Assembly: GCA_014191195.1 (NCBI GenBank)
Contig: BJGZ01000004.1
Location: 1 to 64,000, forward strand
Direction: 5' to 3'
DNA: 64,000 nucleotides
Source: Chlorobiota bacterium
GTDB lineage: Bacteria > Bacteroidota > Ignavibacteria > Kapaibacteriales > UBA961
Within the stretch, counting starts at the first letter, position 1, and the number at the start of each line of letters is the position of its first letter. The notes beneath the pieces were generated by a model. That model was not told the DNA's origin. It saw only the letters and a program-made list of their open reading frames with translations, and did not search any database. The position numbers and the translations under genes were made by a program. Shown here one piece after another: positions 8,940-17,662 of this stretch.

Positions 8940-8970
8940 TTTGATAGTATAGTAAGTTTCTTTATTTTTG
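8940..8970 (+). promoter_or_regulatory. rplS promoter, Bacteroidota-type
   Basis: TTTG at 8940-8943, a 19-base spacer, and TATTTTTG at 8963-8970 match the TTTG / TAnnTTTG (-33/-7) consensus known for Bacteroidota. Transcription should start about 7 bases downstream, giving a leader of roughly 30 bases with the ribosome site AGGAGA (about 8999-9004) before the ATG at 9010. Confidence 0.7.
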
Positions 8971-9009
8971 AATTCTGTTTATGATAGATACCGTGATTAG
9001 GAGATAAAG

Positions 9010-9390
9010 ATGTCTAAAATATTGCTTGTAGAGCAAAAGTATGTTCAGGCTGCCACTGATTTTCGCAATCTAAAGAACGAATCAGGGAAGTTTGAAATGC
9101 CTGATTTCCGTCCAGGTGATACAGTTATTATTGCTGTACGTGTTATTGAAGGTGAGAAAGAGCGTATTCAGAATTTCCAAGGTATTGTATTAGCTCGCCG
9201 TGGTTCTGGAATTAATGCTACTTTTCGTGTTCGTAAAATTTCTAATGGTGTTGGTGTAGAGCGTATATTTCCATTATTTTCGCCTATCATCTCAGGTATA
9301 GAAGTAATTAAGCGTGGTTCTGTTCGTAGAGCTAAGTTATATTATTTACGTGGCATGAGTGAGCGTAAGATTCGCGCTAAAACATCATAG
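9010..9390 (+). CDS. rplS: 50S ribosomal protein L19
   Basis: L19 sits at the interface of the two ribosomal subunits. The protein has 126 residues, near the usual 115-120. Family signatures are [22 protein letters not shown], the [15 protein letters not shown] block, the [22 protein letters not shown] block and the tail [10 protein letters not shown]. It has its own promoter and its own terminator, so it is not in the common rpsP-rimM-trmD-rplS order; those neighbours are absent here. Confidence 0.99.
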   Translation: MSKILLVEQKYVQAATDFRNLKNESGKFEMPDFRPGDTVIIAVRVIEGEKERIQNFQGIVLARRGSGINATFRVRKISNGVGVERIFPLFSPIISGIEVIKRGSVRRAKLYYLRGMSERKIRAKTS

Positions 9391-9424
9391 TTTTAACTGT
9401 AATGTAAATTCAGAAGAAATATTT

Positions 9425-9459
9425 GGCAGGTACTTAATTTTATGTGCCTGCCTTTTTTT
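9425..9459 (+). terminator. Rho-independent terminator of rplS
   Basis: The stem GGCAGGTAC (9425-9433) pairs with GTGCCTGCC (9444-9452) with one G-T wobble, followed by seven T residues. It lies 35 bases after the rplS stop and just ahead of purM. Confidence 0.88.
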
Positions 9460-9485
9460 ATGTACAGTGTATATTTAGGTAAATC

Positions 9486-10487
9486 ATGCTTACATATCAA
9501 TCAGCTGGTGTTAATATCGAATCTGGCGAAGAGATAGTAGATAAAATCAAACCATATATTCGTAGAACTTTTTCTCCGGCAGTATTAACAGATATTGGCT
9601 TATTTGGAGGCTTATATGATGGTAGATTTCCTGATCTAGAACATCCAGTATTAGTGGCTAGTGCTGATGGAGTTGGTACCAAGCTTAAAATTGCTTTTTT
9701 AACTGGCAAACATGATACAATTGGACAGGATCTAGTAAACCATTGTGTTAACGATATTTTAGCTTGTGGTGCTAAATCACTATTCTTTTTAGATTATTTT
9801 GCTACAGGAAGTTTAGATTCTGGAGTTGCTACTGATGTTATAAAAGGTATAGCAATTGCTTGCGAGCAAAATGGATGTGCACTTATTGGTGGTGAAACAG
9901 CAGAAATGCCATCTATGTATGCAAGTGGTGAATATGATATTGCTGGTACTATTGTTGGTGTTGTTGATAAAGCAAAGATCCTTCCTCATAAAAATTTGAA
10001 TTCAGGCGATATACTTATTGGTTTGGCATCAAGTGGATTGCATACAAATGGATATTCATTAGCTAGAGCAGCACTTTTCCCTGCTTATACTGTACATCAA
10101 TATATAGATGAACTAGGCATGAGTCTAGGAGAAGCACTATTAGCCGTACACACTTCTTATGCCCAAACATTATTGCCATTAATTCAGCAAGGTGATATAA
10201 AGGGATTGTCACATATCACCGGTGGTGGGATTATTGGAAATACCAAAAGAATAGTTCCTCAAGATTTAGAATTGAGTATCAACTGGAATTCATGGGAAAG
10301 GCCTGCAATTTATTCAATGATTCAACATGCAGGTAATATTCCTGAAGAAGAAATGCGCAAAGCATTTAATCTTGGAATCGGTATGATAGTAGCTGTTACA
10401 CCCGATAAAGTAGAACATATTCTATCTTCATGCTCTGCTTATTCGCCTAAAGTGATAGGCCAATTAATAACAAAAATTGTGTGCTAA
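9486..10487 (+). CDS. purM: Phosphoribosylformylglycinamidine cyclo-ligase (AIR synthetase)
   Basis: PurM closes the imidazole ring in step five of de novo purine synthesis, using ATP. The protein has 333 residues, close to the family norm. Motifs visible are SADGVGTKLKIA, NDILACGAKSLFFLDYFATG, the GGETAEMP block and GLASSGLHTNGYSLAR, followed by HITGGGIIGN. The ATG at 9486 lies only 26 bases after the rplS terminator, with no convincing promoter between, so purM may depend on read-through. No other pur gene is nearby. Confidence 0.98.
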   Translation: MLTYQSAGVNIESGEEIVDKIKPYIRRTFSPAVLTDIGLFGGLYDGRFPDLEHPVLVASADGVGTKLKIAFLTGKHDTIGQDLVNHCVNDILACGAKSLFFLDYFATGSLDSGVATDVIKGIAIACEQNGCALIGGETAEMPSMYASGEYDIAGTIVGVVDKAKILPHKNLNSGDILIGLASSGLHTNGYSLARAALFPAYTVHQYIDELGMSLGEALLAVHTSYAQTLLPLIQQGDIKGLSHITGGGIIGNTKRIVPQDLELSINWNSWERPAIYSMIQHAGNIPEEEMRKAFNLGIGMIVAVTPDKVEHILSSCSAYSPKVIGQLITKIVC

Positions 10488-10642
10488 TAATTTTTAGACA
10501 AAAAAATACCCGGAATTAAGAATTCCAGGTGCGAGCATCTCGCGCGGCTCTCAGGGGAGAGATAGCCACTCAACTCGAAGGCAAACATAAGTCTTAGACA
10601 TAATATAGACAAGAAATAAAAAATAAAAGTAGTAATTAAGTA
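10488..10642. other. GC-rich structured spacer between convergent purM and ispG
   Basis: Between two convergent genes lies a block (about 10528-10585) much richer in G+C than its surroundings. Besides the ispG terminator hairpin it holds GCGAG-CAT-CTCGC (10531-10543) and GGCT-CTC pairing with GAG-AGAT-AGCC (about 10546-10567). No tRNA, SRP RNA, tmRNA or RNase P motif fits. It could be a long structured 3' UTR, a small RNA or a decayed repeat; I cannot tell which. Confidence 0.4.
10498..10530 (-). terminator. Rho-independent terminator of ispG
   Basis: Read on the minus strand, ACCtGGAATT pairs with AATTCCgGGT around a three-base loop (stem at 10508-10517 and 10521-10530, one mismatch) and is followed by a run of seven T. 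It lies about 112 bases downstream of the ispG stop, so the transcript would include the GC-rich spacer. Confidence 0.75.
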
Positions 10643-11758
10643 CTATTCTGTAGGAATAAAGTTCATTACTTCCTCAACAACTGCATCAATTATTTCTTCT
10701 TCTTTTACTCTGCGAATTACTTCGCCTTTTCTGTATAATATTCCAACGCCTTTTCCGGCTGCGATTCCTATGTCTGCCTCGCTGGCTTCTCCAGGACCAT
10801 TTACAACACAACCAAGAAGGGCTATTTTGACTGGTTTTTTAATTCCTTTTAAGCGTTCTTCAATTTCGCCAGTAATTTTGAATAGATCTACTTCTAATCT
10901 TCCACAGGTAGGACAAGATATAATTTCGATACTTCTTTGAGTTAAACCTAATGAACGAAGGATTTCTTTTCCTACTTCTACTTCTTTTTCGGGTTCATCG
11001 GTTAAAGAAACTCTTATTGTATCTCCAATGCCTTCTGCCAATAAGGTTCCAATGCCAACAGAGGATTTTATGGTTCCTACACGTGTAGTACCAGCTTCTG
11101 TGACACCTAAATGCAATGGAAAATCTGTTTTTTCTGCAATCATTCTATATGCTTCGATCATTAATCGAACATCTGTTGATTTTACGGAAATGATGACATC
11201 ATCAAAGCCATAATCAGCAGCTATTTCAGCATGGCGCATGGCACTATCAAATAATGCTTCAGGAGTAGGATAACCATATTTAGCAAGAATATCTTCTTCT
11301 AATGATCCAGAATTAACACCTACACGTATTGGAATTCCGCGTTCTTTTGCTTTTGTGAGAACTTCTTTTATCCTTTCTTTAGAGCCTATATTTCCTGGAT
11401 TGATTCTTACTTTAGCAACTCCACCTTCTATAGCTTTTAAAGCAAATACATGATTAAAATGTATGTCAGATACAATAGGTACAGAAACTCTTTTAACAAT
11501 TTCTCCTATAGCTTCTGCTGCAGCCCAATCATTAACTGTAATGCGAACAATATCAACACCAGCTTCTTGACAACGAAGAATTTGTGCTACAGTTGCTTCT
11601 ATATCAGAAGTTTTGGTTTTTGTCATGGTTTGTACACTTATTGCAGCATTACCCCCAACAGGTACATTGCCTACCATAACTTGTCTGCTAACTCTTCTTC
11701 TAAAAGGCCGAGTAGCATATGCTTGTTGATTATCATTATTTAAGATTGGTATATTCAC
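10643..11758 (-). CDS. ispG: 4-hydroxy-3-methylbut-2-en-1-yl diphosphate synthase IspG
   Basis: IspG reduces the cyclic diphosphate MEcPP to HMBPP in the MEP route to isoprenoids, using a 4Fe-4S cluster. The cluster ligands are visible as Cys282 and Cys285 (SCPTCGR) and Cys317 (GCVVNGPGE), followed by the conserved Glu in that motif. The TIM-barrel half carries VQTMTKTKT, RITVND, DIHFN and RINPGNIG. At 371 residues this is the short bacterial form; the long form with an inserted domain, common in chlorobia and plants, is not present. Its presence means the organism makes isoprenoids by the MEP pathway, which would also supply any carotenoid substrate for the CruA-like protein. Confidence 0.97.
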   Translation of the reverse strand: MNIPILNNDNQQAYATRPFRRRVSRQVMVGNVPVGGNAAISVQTMTKTKTSDIEATVAQILRCQEAGVDIVRITVNDWAAAEAIGEIVKRVSVPIVSDIHFNHVFALKAIEGGVAKVRINPGNIGSKERIKEVLTKAKERGIPIRVGVNSGSLEEDILAKYGYPTPEALFDSAMRHAEIAADYGFDDVIISVKSTDVRLMIEAYRMIAEKTDFPLHLGVTEAGTTRVGTIKSSVGIGTLLAEGIGDTIRVSLTDEPEKEVEVGKEILRSLGLTQRSIEIISCPTCGRLEVDLFKITGEIEERLKGIKKPVKIALLGCVVNGPGEASEADIGIAAGKGVGILYRKGEVIRRVKEEEIIDAVVEEVMNFIPTE

Positions 11759-11831
11759 TGTAGATCTCGATAATTAAAGTGTAACTAATATTTACAACTA
11801 ATAGGTAGAAAAAAATGTTCCAGATAAAAGA

Positions 11832-12758
11832 TTAATCTATTGTTTTTGAAACTTCATACAGCATCTTTTTTTCTCTATCTGTAAGATTAGTAAATCCTTT
11901 CGCTGTAATTTTTTCTAGAATAATATCTATTTCTTCGGAAGTAATTTCTTTTCCTTCAAAATATAAACCAGTCGACTTTTTCTCAGGATTTGATTTTGTA
12001 TCTGGAATTATTTCTATGTTGGCATGAGGCCTAGGGAATTGAATAATGTTTCTTTTTGAATTAGACTTTATAGATGAAAACATATTAAATAATTTATCAG
12101 CAGCACTAAATATATGTAAATCATCTCCATGTTTCATAAGAAAATATCCAAAAAAAGCTCCTCCTAAATGGGCAAAATGCGCTATTCCAGAGCTAGTACT
12201 AAATAATCCTGAAAATAAATCTATGCTTGCATAAATCAGAACAAAAATTTTAGCTGGAATTGGTATAAATAATGGAAACATCATTATTGGCCTATCTGGG
12301 AAAGTAAATCCAAATGCTAAAAGAACGCCCATGATTGCACCTGATGCTCCAACTGTGGGTGCACCTTCCATACCTGGTAATAATTGCATACCTAAATGAA
12401 CAAGGCCTCCACCGATTCCAGATAATAAATAGAACACAATAAATCTTCTGCTTCCCATTACTTGTTCTAGTTCAGCACCAAACATCCATAAAGCAAAGAG
12501 ATTGAAAAAAATATGTGAAAATCCTGCATGCAAAAACTGATAGCTAATTAATTGCCATGGATAAAATAATCCACTTTGTAAAGGTTGTAATGCAAAGTAC
12601 TCTAAAATAAATCCTGCCAAAGACATTCCTTTGAAAGAAAGTAATTCAAATACCAAAGAATCTAATAGAAAAATGCCAACATTTACTAGTAAAAGCATTT
12701 TTATTATCGGAGGAAAAAAAGAAAATCCACCAAATCCACTTTGCTGATTATAAGACAT
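11832..12758 (-). CDS. Rhomboid-family intramembrane serine protease
   Basis: A polytopic membrane protein of 308 residues with about six helices between residues 18 and 210. The rhomboid catalytic pair is present: Ser139 in GASGA and His197 in the AHLGG motif of the last helix, with Asn86 in the HIFFN segment as the oxyanion partner. This predicts cleavage of single-pass membrane proteins inside the bilayer. The last ~90 residues are soluble and charged, with a segment (EGKEITSEEIDIILEKI) that looks like a small helical regulatory tail. It follows pgk by 18 bases on the same strand and is probably co-transcribed. Confidence 0.92.
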   Translation of the reverse strand: MSYNQQSGFGGFSFFPPIIKMLLLVNVGIFLLDSLVFELLSFKGMSLAGFILEYFALQPLQSGLFYPWQLISYQFLHAGFSHIFFNLFALWMFGAELEQVMGSRRFIVFYLLSGIGGGLVHLGMQLLPGMEGAPTVGASGAIMGVLLAFGFTFPDRPIMMFPLFIPIPAKIFVLIYASIDLFSGLFSTSSGIAHFAHLGGAFFGYFLMKHGDDLHIFSAADKLFNMFSSIKSNSKRNIIQFPRPHANIEIIPDTKSNPEKKSTGLYFEGKEITSEEIDIILEKITAKGFTNLTDREKKMLYEVSKTID

Positions 12759-12776
12759 AGAGTATATTCCGTTTAA

Positions 12777-13964
12777 TTACATTTCTAATGCTAATATTCC
12801 TGGTAAAATCTTTCCTTCCAAGAATTCTAATGAAGCGCCACCACCAGTTGAAACATGGCTAACTGAGTTTTCTAACCCAAATTTTAATATAGCTGCAGCT
12901 GAATCACCGCCACCAATAATTGTTAGTGCTCCTAAAGAGGTAATTGTAGCCAATGTTTGAGCAATGGATTGTGTCCCATGTTCGAATTTTGGCATTTCAA
13001 AAACTCCCATTGGACCATTCCATAGAACTGTTCCAGCCTTTTTTAACAATGCTGAAAATTCTTCAATAGTTTTAGGGCCAATATCAAGTCCCATCCAATT
13101 GTCAGGTATATCTGTGCAATCTACAATCCTTGTATCAGCATCATTAGAAAAATTGCTAGCCACAATTGTATCTGTAGGTAAGTGTAATTTCCCAGCAAAC
13201 TCTGAATGATGTAATAATTGAAGGGCAGTATCAATTCGATCATTTTCAATCATTGAAGAACCTATATGATGTCCCATTGCTTTTAGAAATGTAAACATCA
13301 TTCCACCACCAATCAGAATGTGATCACAAATGGGTAGCAAATTATAAATTACATCAATTTTTCCAGAAACTTTAGCTCCTCCTAAAACGGCTATAAGTGG
13401 CCTTTTGGGAGAATGGATTGCTTTGTCTAAATATGCGATCTCTTTTTCAATTAATAATCCGGCAGCTTTCTGTGTAAAATATTTAGCAATTCCCTCTGTA
13501 GAAGCATGTGCCCTATGTGCTGTTCCAAAAGCATCATTGATATATATATCACCTAAAGCTGCAAGTCTAGAGGAAAAGTCTTGAGAATTTTCTTCTTCTT
13601 CTTTGTAAAAACGAAGATTCTCAAGAAGCATAATATCTCCATCTGACATCTGATTAATGATACTTTTAGGTGTATCTCCGATACAGTCATGAGAAAATAC
13701 AATATGCTTATTAAGTAATTCACCTAATCTTTGTGCAATAGGAGCCAATGTAAATGTAGGATTGAAAGTCCCTTTTGGTCTACCCAAATGAGACATCAAA
13801 ACTACTTTTGCACCACGAGAGATAAGAGAAACTATAGTGGGAATCGATTCACGAATTCTTTTATCATCGGTAATTTCTAAATATTCATTTTGCGGTACAT
13901 TATAATCCACACGTACTAAACAAATCTTAGATTGAACGTCAAGACTAAGTATAGAATTAATCAT
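12777..13964 (-). CDS. pgk: Phosphoglycerate kinase
   Basis: Pgk transfers phosphate from 1,3-bisphosphoglycerate to ADP in glycolysis. The 395-residue length is standard. N-domain signatures are RVDYNVPQ, SHLGRPKG, LLENLRFYKEEE and NDAFGTAHRAHAS; the nucleotide domain shows VLGGAKVSGKI, GGMMFTFL, WNGPMGVFE and the GGGDSAAA and STGGGASLEFLEG loops. The usual partner gap is not adjacent. A rhomboid protease gene follows it. Confidence 0.98.
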   Translation of the reverse strand: MINSILSLDVQSKICLVRVDYNVPQNEYLEITDDKRIRESIPTIVSLISRGAKVVLMSHLGRPKGTFNPTFTLAPIAQRLGELLNKHIVFSHDCIGDTPKSIINQMSDGDIMLLENLRFYKEEEENSQDFSSRLAALGDIYINDAFGTAHRAHASTEGIAKYFTQKAAGLLIEKEIAYLDKAIHSPKRPLIAVLGGAKVSGKIDVIYNLLPICDHILIGGGMMFTFLKAMGHHIGSSMIENDRIDTALQLLHHSEFAGKLHLPTDTIVASNFSNDADTRIVDCTDIPDNWMGLDIGPKTIEEFSALLKKAGTVLWNGPMGVFEMPKFEHGTQSIAQTLATITSLGALTIIGGGDSAAAILKFGLENSVSHVSTGGGASLEFLEGKILPGILALEM

Positions 13965-14110
13965 GTATGAAGAATATTGAATGAAAGAGATTTTTAAAAA
14001 ATCTTATGCAAAAATAAGAAGTTCATATTAAATCTGAATTATTGGACGGCCTTACAGTGATATTAACTTAAAGATCTGAAAAAACTAATACCAAACAGTG
14101 ACCTTACATA

Positions 14111-15943
14111 CTACTCCACTGTGACCGATTTAGCTAAATTTCTAGGCTTATCAACATCACATCCTCTTAACACTGCAATATGATATGCAAGTAATTGTAG
14201 GGGAATAGCTGCCAAAATAGGTGTTAACATTGGCAATGTATTAGGAATATAAATAACATGATTTGCTACCGATTCAATATTTGTATCTCCTTCGGTTGCA
14301 ATAGCTATGACTTTACCTTTTCTTGCACGAACTTCTTGAATATTTGAAATCACTTTATCATAAATATCATCTTTGGTCGCGATAAATACCACTGGCATAT
14401 TTTCATCAACAAGTGCGATAGGACCATGTTTCATTTCAGCTGCTGGATATCCTTCAGCGTGGATATAAGAGATTTCCTTTAATTTTAAAGCTCCTTCTAA
14501 AGCAACAGGGAAATTATAACCACGTCCTAAATACAAGAAATTTCCAGCATCTTGATATTCTTCAGCTATTTGTTTAATGGTACTTTCTTGTTTTAGAATT
14601 TCTTCAATTTTTAAAGGGATAGCATCCAAGGCTTCGGCAATTCTTTTACCTTCAATCGAAGATACTTTATTCATTCTTCCTAGATGTAAAGCCAGGAGCG
14701 ACAATACAGCAAGTTGGGAAGTGAAAGCTTTTGTTGAAGCCACTCCAATTTCTGGCCCAGCATGTGAATATACTCCGGCATGGGTTTCTCTGGCAATAGA
14801 ACTTCCAACAACATTAACAATTCCTAAAACAGTTGCTCCTTTTAAACGTGCTTCTTTTATAGCAGCTAAAGTATCTGCAGTTTCTCCGCTTTGTGAAATA
14901 GCAATGATGATATCATCTGGATAAATGATTGGTGTTCTGTATCGAAACTCAGAAGCATATTCTACTTCAACGGGTATTTGGGCCAATCGTTCAATCATAT
15001 ATTCGCCAACAAGACCCGAATGCCACGAAGTACCACATGCTAAGATAATTATGCGCTTGGCTTGTCTTAATTCTTTAATAACAGAATTTAATCCACCTAA
15101 TTTTACATTTCCTTCATCTGTTAATAATCTGCCTCGTAAAGCATCACGAAAAGTAGAAGGTTGTTCATAGATTTCTTTTAACATGAAATGGCTATAACCA
15201 CCTTTTTCTATAGCATCTAAATCAAAATCAATTTCTTCGATCTGTTCATTAGTGATAACATTATCAATAGTTTTAGTAGTAATTCCATTCCTACTAATCA
15301 CCGCCATTTCATTATCAGAAAGATAAATAACTTGTCTAGTATGCTGAATTATTGCAGATGCATCGGATGCCACTATGAATTCATCATCGCCAATTCCTAC
15401 AACAAGAGGGCTTCCTCTACGAGCAGCAATAACCAAATCAGGATTATCGGAACAAATGACGCAAATGCCAAAAGTGCCTTCAACTTCATTTAATGCAAGC
15501 CTTACAGCTGTTTCTAAGTCTTTTCCTTGATTATATATCGAGCCAATAAATACAGCCAAAACTTCAGAATCTGTTTCTGAAGTAAATGTATATCCATCTT
15601 TAATTAACTTTTTTGTTAAAACAGAATAGTTCTCGATAATTCCATTGTGGACTAATGCAATTTTACCGTGAAAATCTGTATGAGGATGAGCATTAATATC
15701 ATTAGGTTCACCATGGGTTGCCCATCTGGTATGCCCAATTCCTATAGTGCTGTTTAGCCGATTATGATCCAGCATTTTTTCTAAATGCTTAACTTTTCCA
15801 GCTTTTTTTGAAATATCTAATACATTGTTTTCTATAGTAACAATTCCAGCAGAATCATAGCCCCTATATTCAAGAAGTTTTAGACCATTTAAAATGATGA
15901 GAGATGCTTTTTGATTTCCTATATAACCTACTATTCCGCACAT
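14111..15943 (-). CDS. glmS: Glutamine--fructose-6-phosphate aminotransferase (isomerising)
   Basis: GlmS makes glucosamine-6-phosphate from fructose-6-phosphate and glutamine, the first step to UDP-GlcNAc for cell wall and LPS. The start is set by the catalytic Cys2: the protein must begin MCGIVGYIGN, so the ATG at 15943 is right and the 59 further in-frame residues upstream are not part of it. The resulting 610 residues match the family. The glutaminase domain has RGYDSAG, GHTRWATHG and HNGIIENY; two SIS domains follow (ACGTSWHSG, SQSGETADTL, and later YLGRGYNFPVALEGALKLKEISY), and it ends with the conserved KSVTVE. No glmS ribozyme was seen upstream. Confidence 0.97.
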   Translation of the reverse strand: MCGIVGYIGNQKASLIILNGLKLLEYRGYDSAGIVTIENNVLDISKKAGKVKHLEKMLDHNRLNSTIGIGHTRWATHGEPNDINAHPHTDFHGKIALVHNGIIENYSVLTKKLIKDGYTFTSETDSEVLAVFIGSIYNQGKDLETAVRLALNEVEGTFGICVICSDNPDLVIAARRGSPLVVGIGDDEFIVASDASAIIQHTRQVIYLSDNEMAVISRNGITTKTIDNVITNEQIEEIDFDLDAIEKGGYSHFMLKEIYEQPSTFRDALRGRLLTDEGNVKLGGLNSVIKELRQAKRIIILACGTSWHSGLVGEYMIERLAQIPVEVEYASEFRYRTPIIYPDDIIIAISQSGETADTLAAIKEARLKGATVLGIVNVVGSSIARETHAGVYSHAGPEIGVASTKAFTSQLAVLSLLALHLGRMNKVSSIEGKRIAEALDAIPLKIEEILKQESTIKQIAEEYQDAGNFLYLGRGYNFPVALEGALKLKEISYIHAEGYPAAEMKHGPIALVDENMPVVFIATKDDIYDKVISNIQEVRARKGKVIAIATEGDTNIESVANHVIYIPNTLPMLTPILAAIPLQLLAYHIAVLRGCDVDKPRNLAKSVTVE

Positions 15944-16231
15944 GAAATTGTGGACCTGCCGACCAATATTTGTAGAAAAAAATATACTTGATTTGACGAT
16001 GCTATGTGCTTTTACTTGTAAGCATATGCTTATATTTGCTCTGTAATTTGACGTCTGCAGCGATTGCCAACATATCTTTCCGATATATTGACCACTTGTC
16101 AAATGCACATTGTTCATCAATTATTTAAGTCAAATTCACAGCTTATTAAGCATTGCACCATTGCAAAATAGCTTTTATAATTCTATTAATGGATTCTTCA
16201 TTGCATTTTATCATTTTTTAGGTGATTATCA

Positions 16232-17092
16232 GTGTCTGACCGCTTTCAACAACAATTACAAACTTCGCTATATTTTTTAATGTTAATAGTTATACCAACA
16301 TTAGGAACATTAACTGCATTATATTTAGCCTTTTTAGGACAGATTACTTGGCTAGACATAATTTTATGTATTAGTATGGTAATTCTTACAGAGTTAGGAA
16401 TTACTATGGGATTCCATAGAATGTTGGTACATCAAAGTTTTATTGCTCATCCAATTGTAAAATTTATTTTGTTGATGTTAGGTTCTATGGCATTACAAGG
16501 CCCTGCTTCCAATTGGGCAAGTGTTCATTTAAAACATCATGCACATACTGATGATGATGATGATCCGCATAGTCCAACGGTTAAGGGTTGGCTTCATTCC
16601 CATTGCGGCTGGATTTTTACTATGGCCCATGATGAACATATATCAGCTAGGCAAACATTTGGAAAAAAATTTCAACAAGACAAAATGGTTCAGTTTTTTG
16701 ATGCTACTTTTTTTGTTTGGTCTATGATTGGATTATTTATCCCATTTTTAATTGGTGGATTAAATGGATTATTATGGGGCGGATTTGTTCGTCTTTTCTT
16801 AGCATTAAATTTTACATGGAGTGTTAATTCATTTTGTCATATTATTGGTGGAAGAATGTTTAATACTCCTGATAAATCAAAAAATAATCTTATTGTTGGC
16901 ATACTTGCAATGGGCGAGGGTTGGCATAATAATCATCATGCTTTTCCTAGATCTGCCTTTCATGGAATGGCTTGGTGGCAAATTGATATTTCTGGATATA
17001 TCATTAGATTATTAGAAATTCTTCATCTTGTAAAAAATGTATATAGAGTTCCTAATGCAGTTATGCAGGAAAAACTAATTTCTGAAAAATAA
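16232..17092 (+). CDS. Fatty acid (acyl-CoA/acyl-lipid delta-9 type) desaturase
   Basis: An integral membrane di-iron desaturase of 286 residues that should introduce a double bond into fatty acyl chains, adjusting membrane fluidity. All three His boxes are present: HRMLVH (62-67), HLKHH (99-103) and HNNHH (232-236), with hydrophobic helix pairs at about 12-60 and 160-200. The start is a GTG at 16232 with AGGTGA as ribosome site about 7 bases upstream; no better ATG exists. It stands alone between the oppositely oriented glmS and a HAD phosphatase gene. Confidence 0.92.
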   Translation: MSDRFQQQLQTSLYFLMLIVIPTLGTLTALYLAFLGQITWLDIILCISMVILTELGITMGFHRMLVHQSFIAHPIVKFILLMLGSMALQGPASNWASVHLKHHAHTDDDDDPHSPTVKGWLHSHCGWIFTMAHDEHISARQTFGKKFQQDKMVQFFDATFFVWSMIGLFIPFLIGGLNGLLWGGFVRLFLALNFTWSVNSFCHIIGGRMFNTPDKSKNNLIVGILAMGEGWHNNHHAFPRSAFHGMAWWQIDISGYIIRLLEILHLVKNVYRVPNAVMQEKLISEK

Positions 17093-17109
17093 CAGAGTAA
17101 TTTCTATAA

Positions 17110-17646
17110 TTATTGTCCTTTTGTATGTTCTAAAATACTCAAGACATCGTGTAAATCCTTAATGATAAAATCTGCTTCAGGCACTTGTTCAGCGGAATAA
17201 TTTCCTACAAGAATAGTGCGTGTTTCACTTATCTTTCCAGCTTTGGCATCTGAAATACTATCACCAATCATCCATGATTGTTGGGGATTAATATGCCACT
17301 TTTCAATAGCTTCCAATAACATCCCTGGATTTGGTTTGCGTCTGAATGATTCTGATTCTGCTAAATCTGGACAGAAATAGATATCATCAAAACACAATCC
17401 AATTTTATCCAAAAGGATAGAATTCATATGGTTATGAATTGTCTGTAAATCAGATTCAGACATAATTCCTTTACCTATTCCTTGTTGATTTGTTATCAGA
17501 ATCAGTAAATATTCATGCGATTTTCCCCACGCTAGTATTGGTAAGATTTCATCTTGAAAGGTAAATTCTTCTATCTTTTTCACATAATCATGTGGAATTT
17601 TCTTATTTACAATTCCATCTCTGTCTATAAAGAGTGCTTTTTTCAT
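17110..17646 (-). CDS. HAD-IIIA hydrolase, GmhB/histidinol-phosphatase-like
   Basis: A 178-residue HAD phosphatase starting MKKALFIDRDGIVNKK. Asp8 and Asp10 of the DxDG motif are the nucleophile and acid; LITNQQGIGKG is motif II, RRKPNPGM holds the motif III Lys, and MIGDSISDAKAG is motif IV. Layout and length match D-glycero-D-manno-heptose 1,7-bisphosphate 7-phosphatase (GmhB) and its relatives, but the four-ligand zinc loop of E. coli GmhB is absent here (CPDLAESESFRRKP keeps only the first Cys), so the exact sugar phosphate is open. The ATG at 17646 was chosen because the 17 residues further upstream overlap the preceding gene. Co-transcription with a glycosyltransferase supports a role in cell-surface sugars. 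Confidence 0.8.
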   Translation of the reverse strand: MKKALFIDRDGIVNKKIPHDYVKKIEEFTFQDEILPILAWGKSHEYLLILITNQQGIGKGIMSESDLQTIHNHMNSILLDKIGLCFDDIYFCPDLAESESFRRKPNPGMLLEAIEKWHINPQQSWMIGDSISDAKAGKISETRTILVGNYSAEQVPEADFIIKDLHDVLSILEHTKGQ

Positions 17647-17662
17647 ACTATTTGAATTAAGA

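Noticed and set aside
10531-10575. Resemblance to a group II intron domain V (AGCC followed by a short hairpin) on the minus strand
   Set aside because: The GAGCCG side has no complementary CGGTTC strand, the GAAA loop is absent, and no intron-encoded protein is nearby.
14041-14110. Repeated ACAGTGA words between pgk and glmS
   Set aside because: Only two short, imperfect copies are present; they give no hairpin, iteron array or terminator.
15944-16120. 59-residue in-frame N-terminal extension of glmS
   Set aside because: GlmS requires Cys directly after the initiator Met; the extension would bury it, and it has no conserved sequence.
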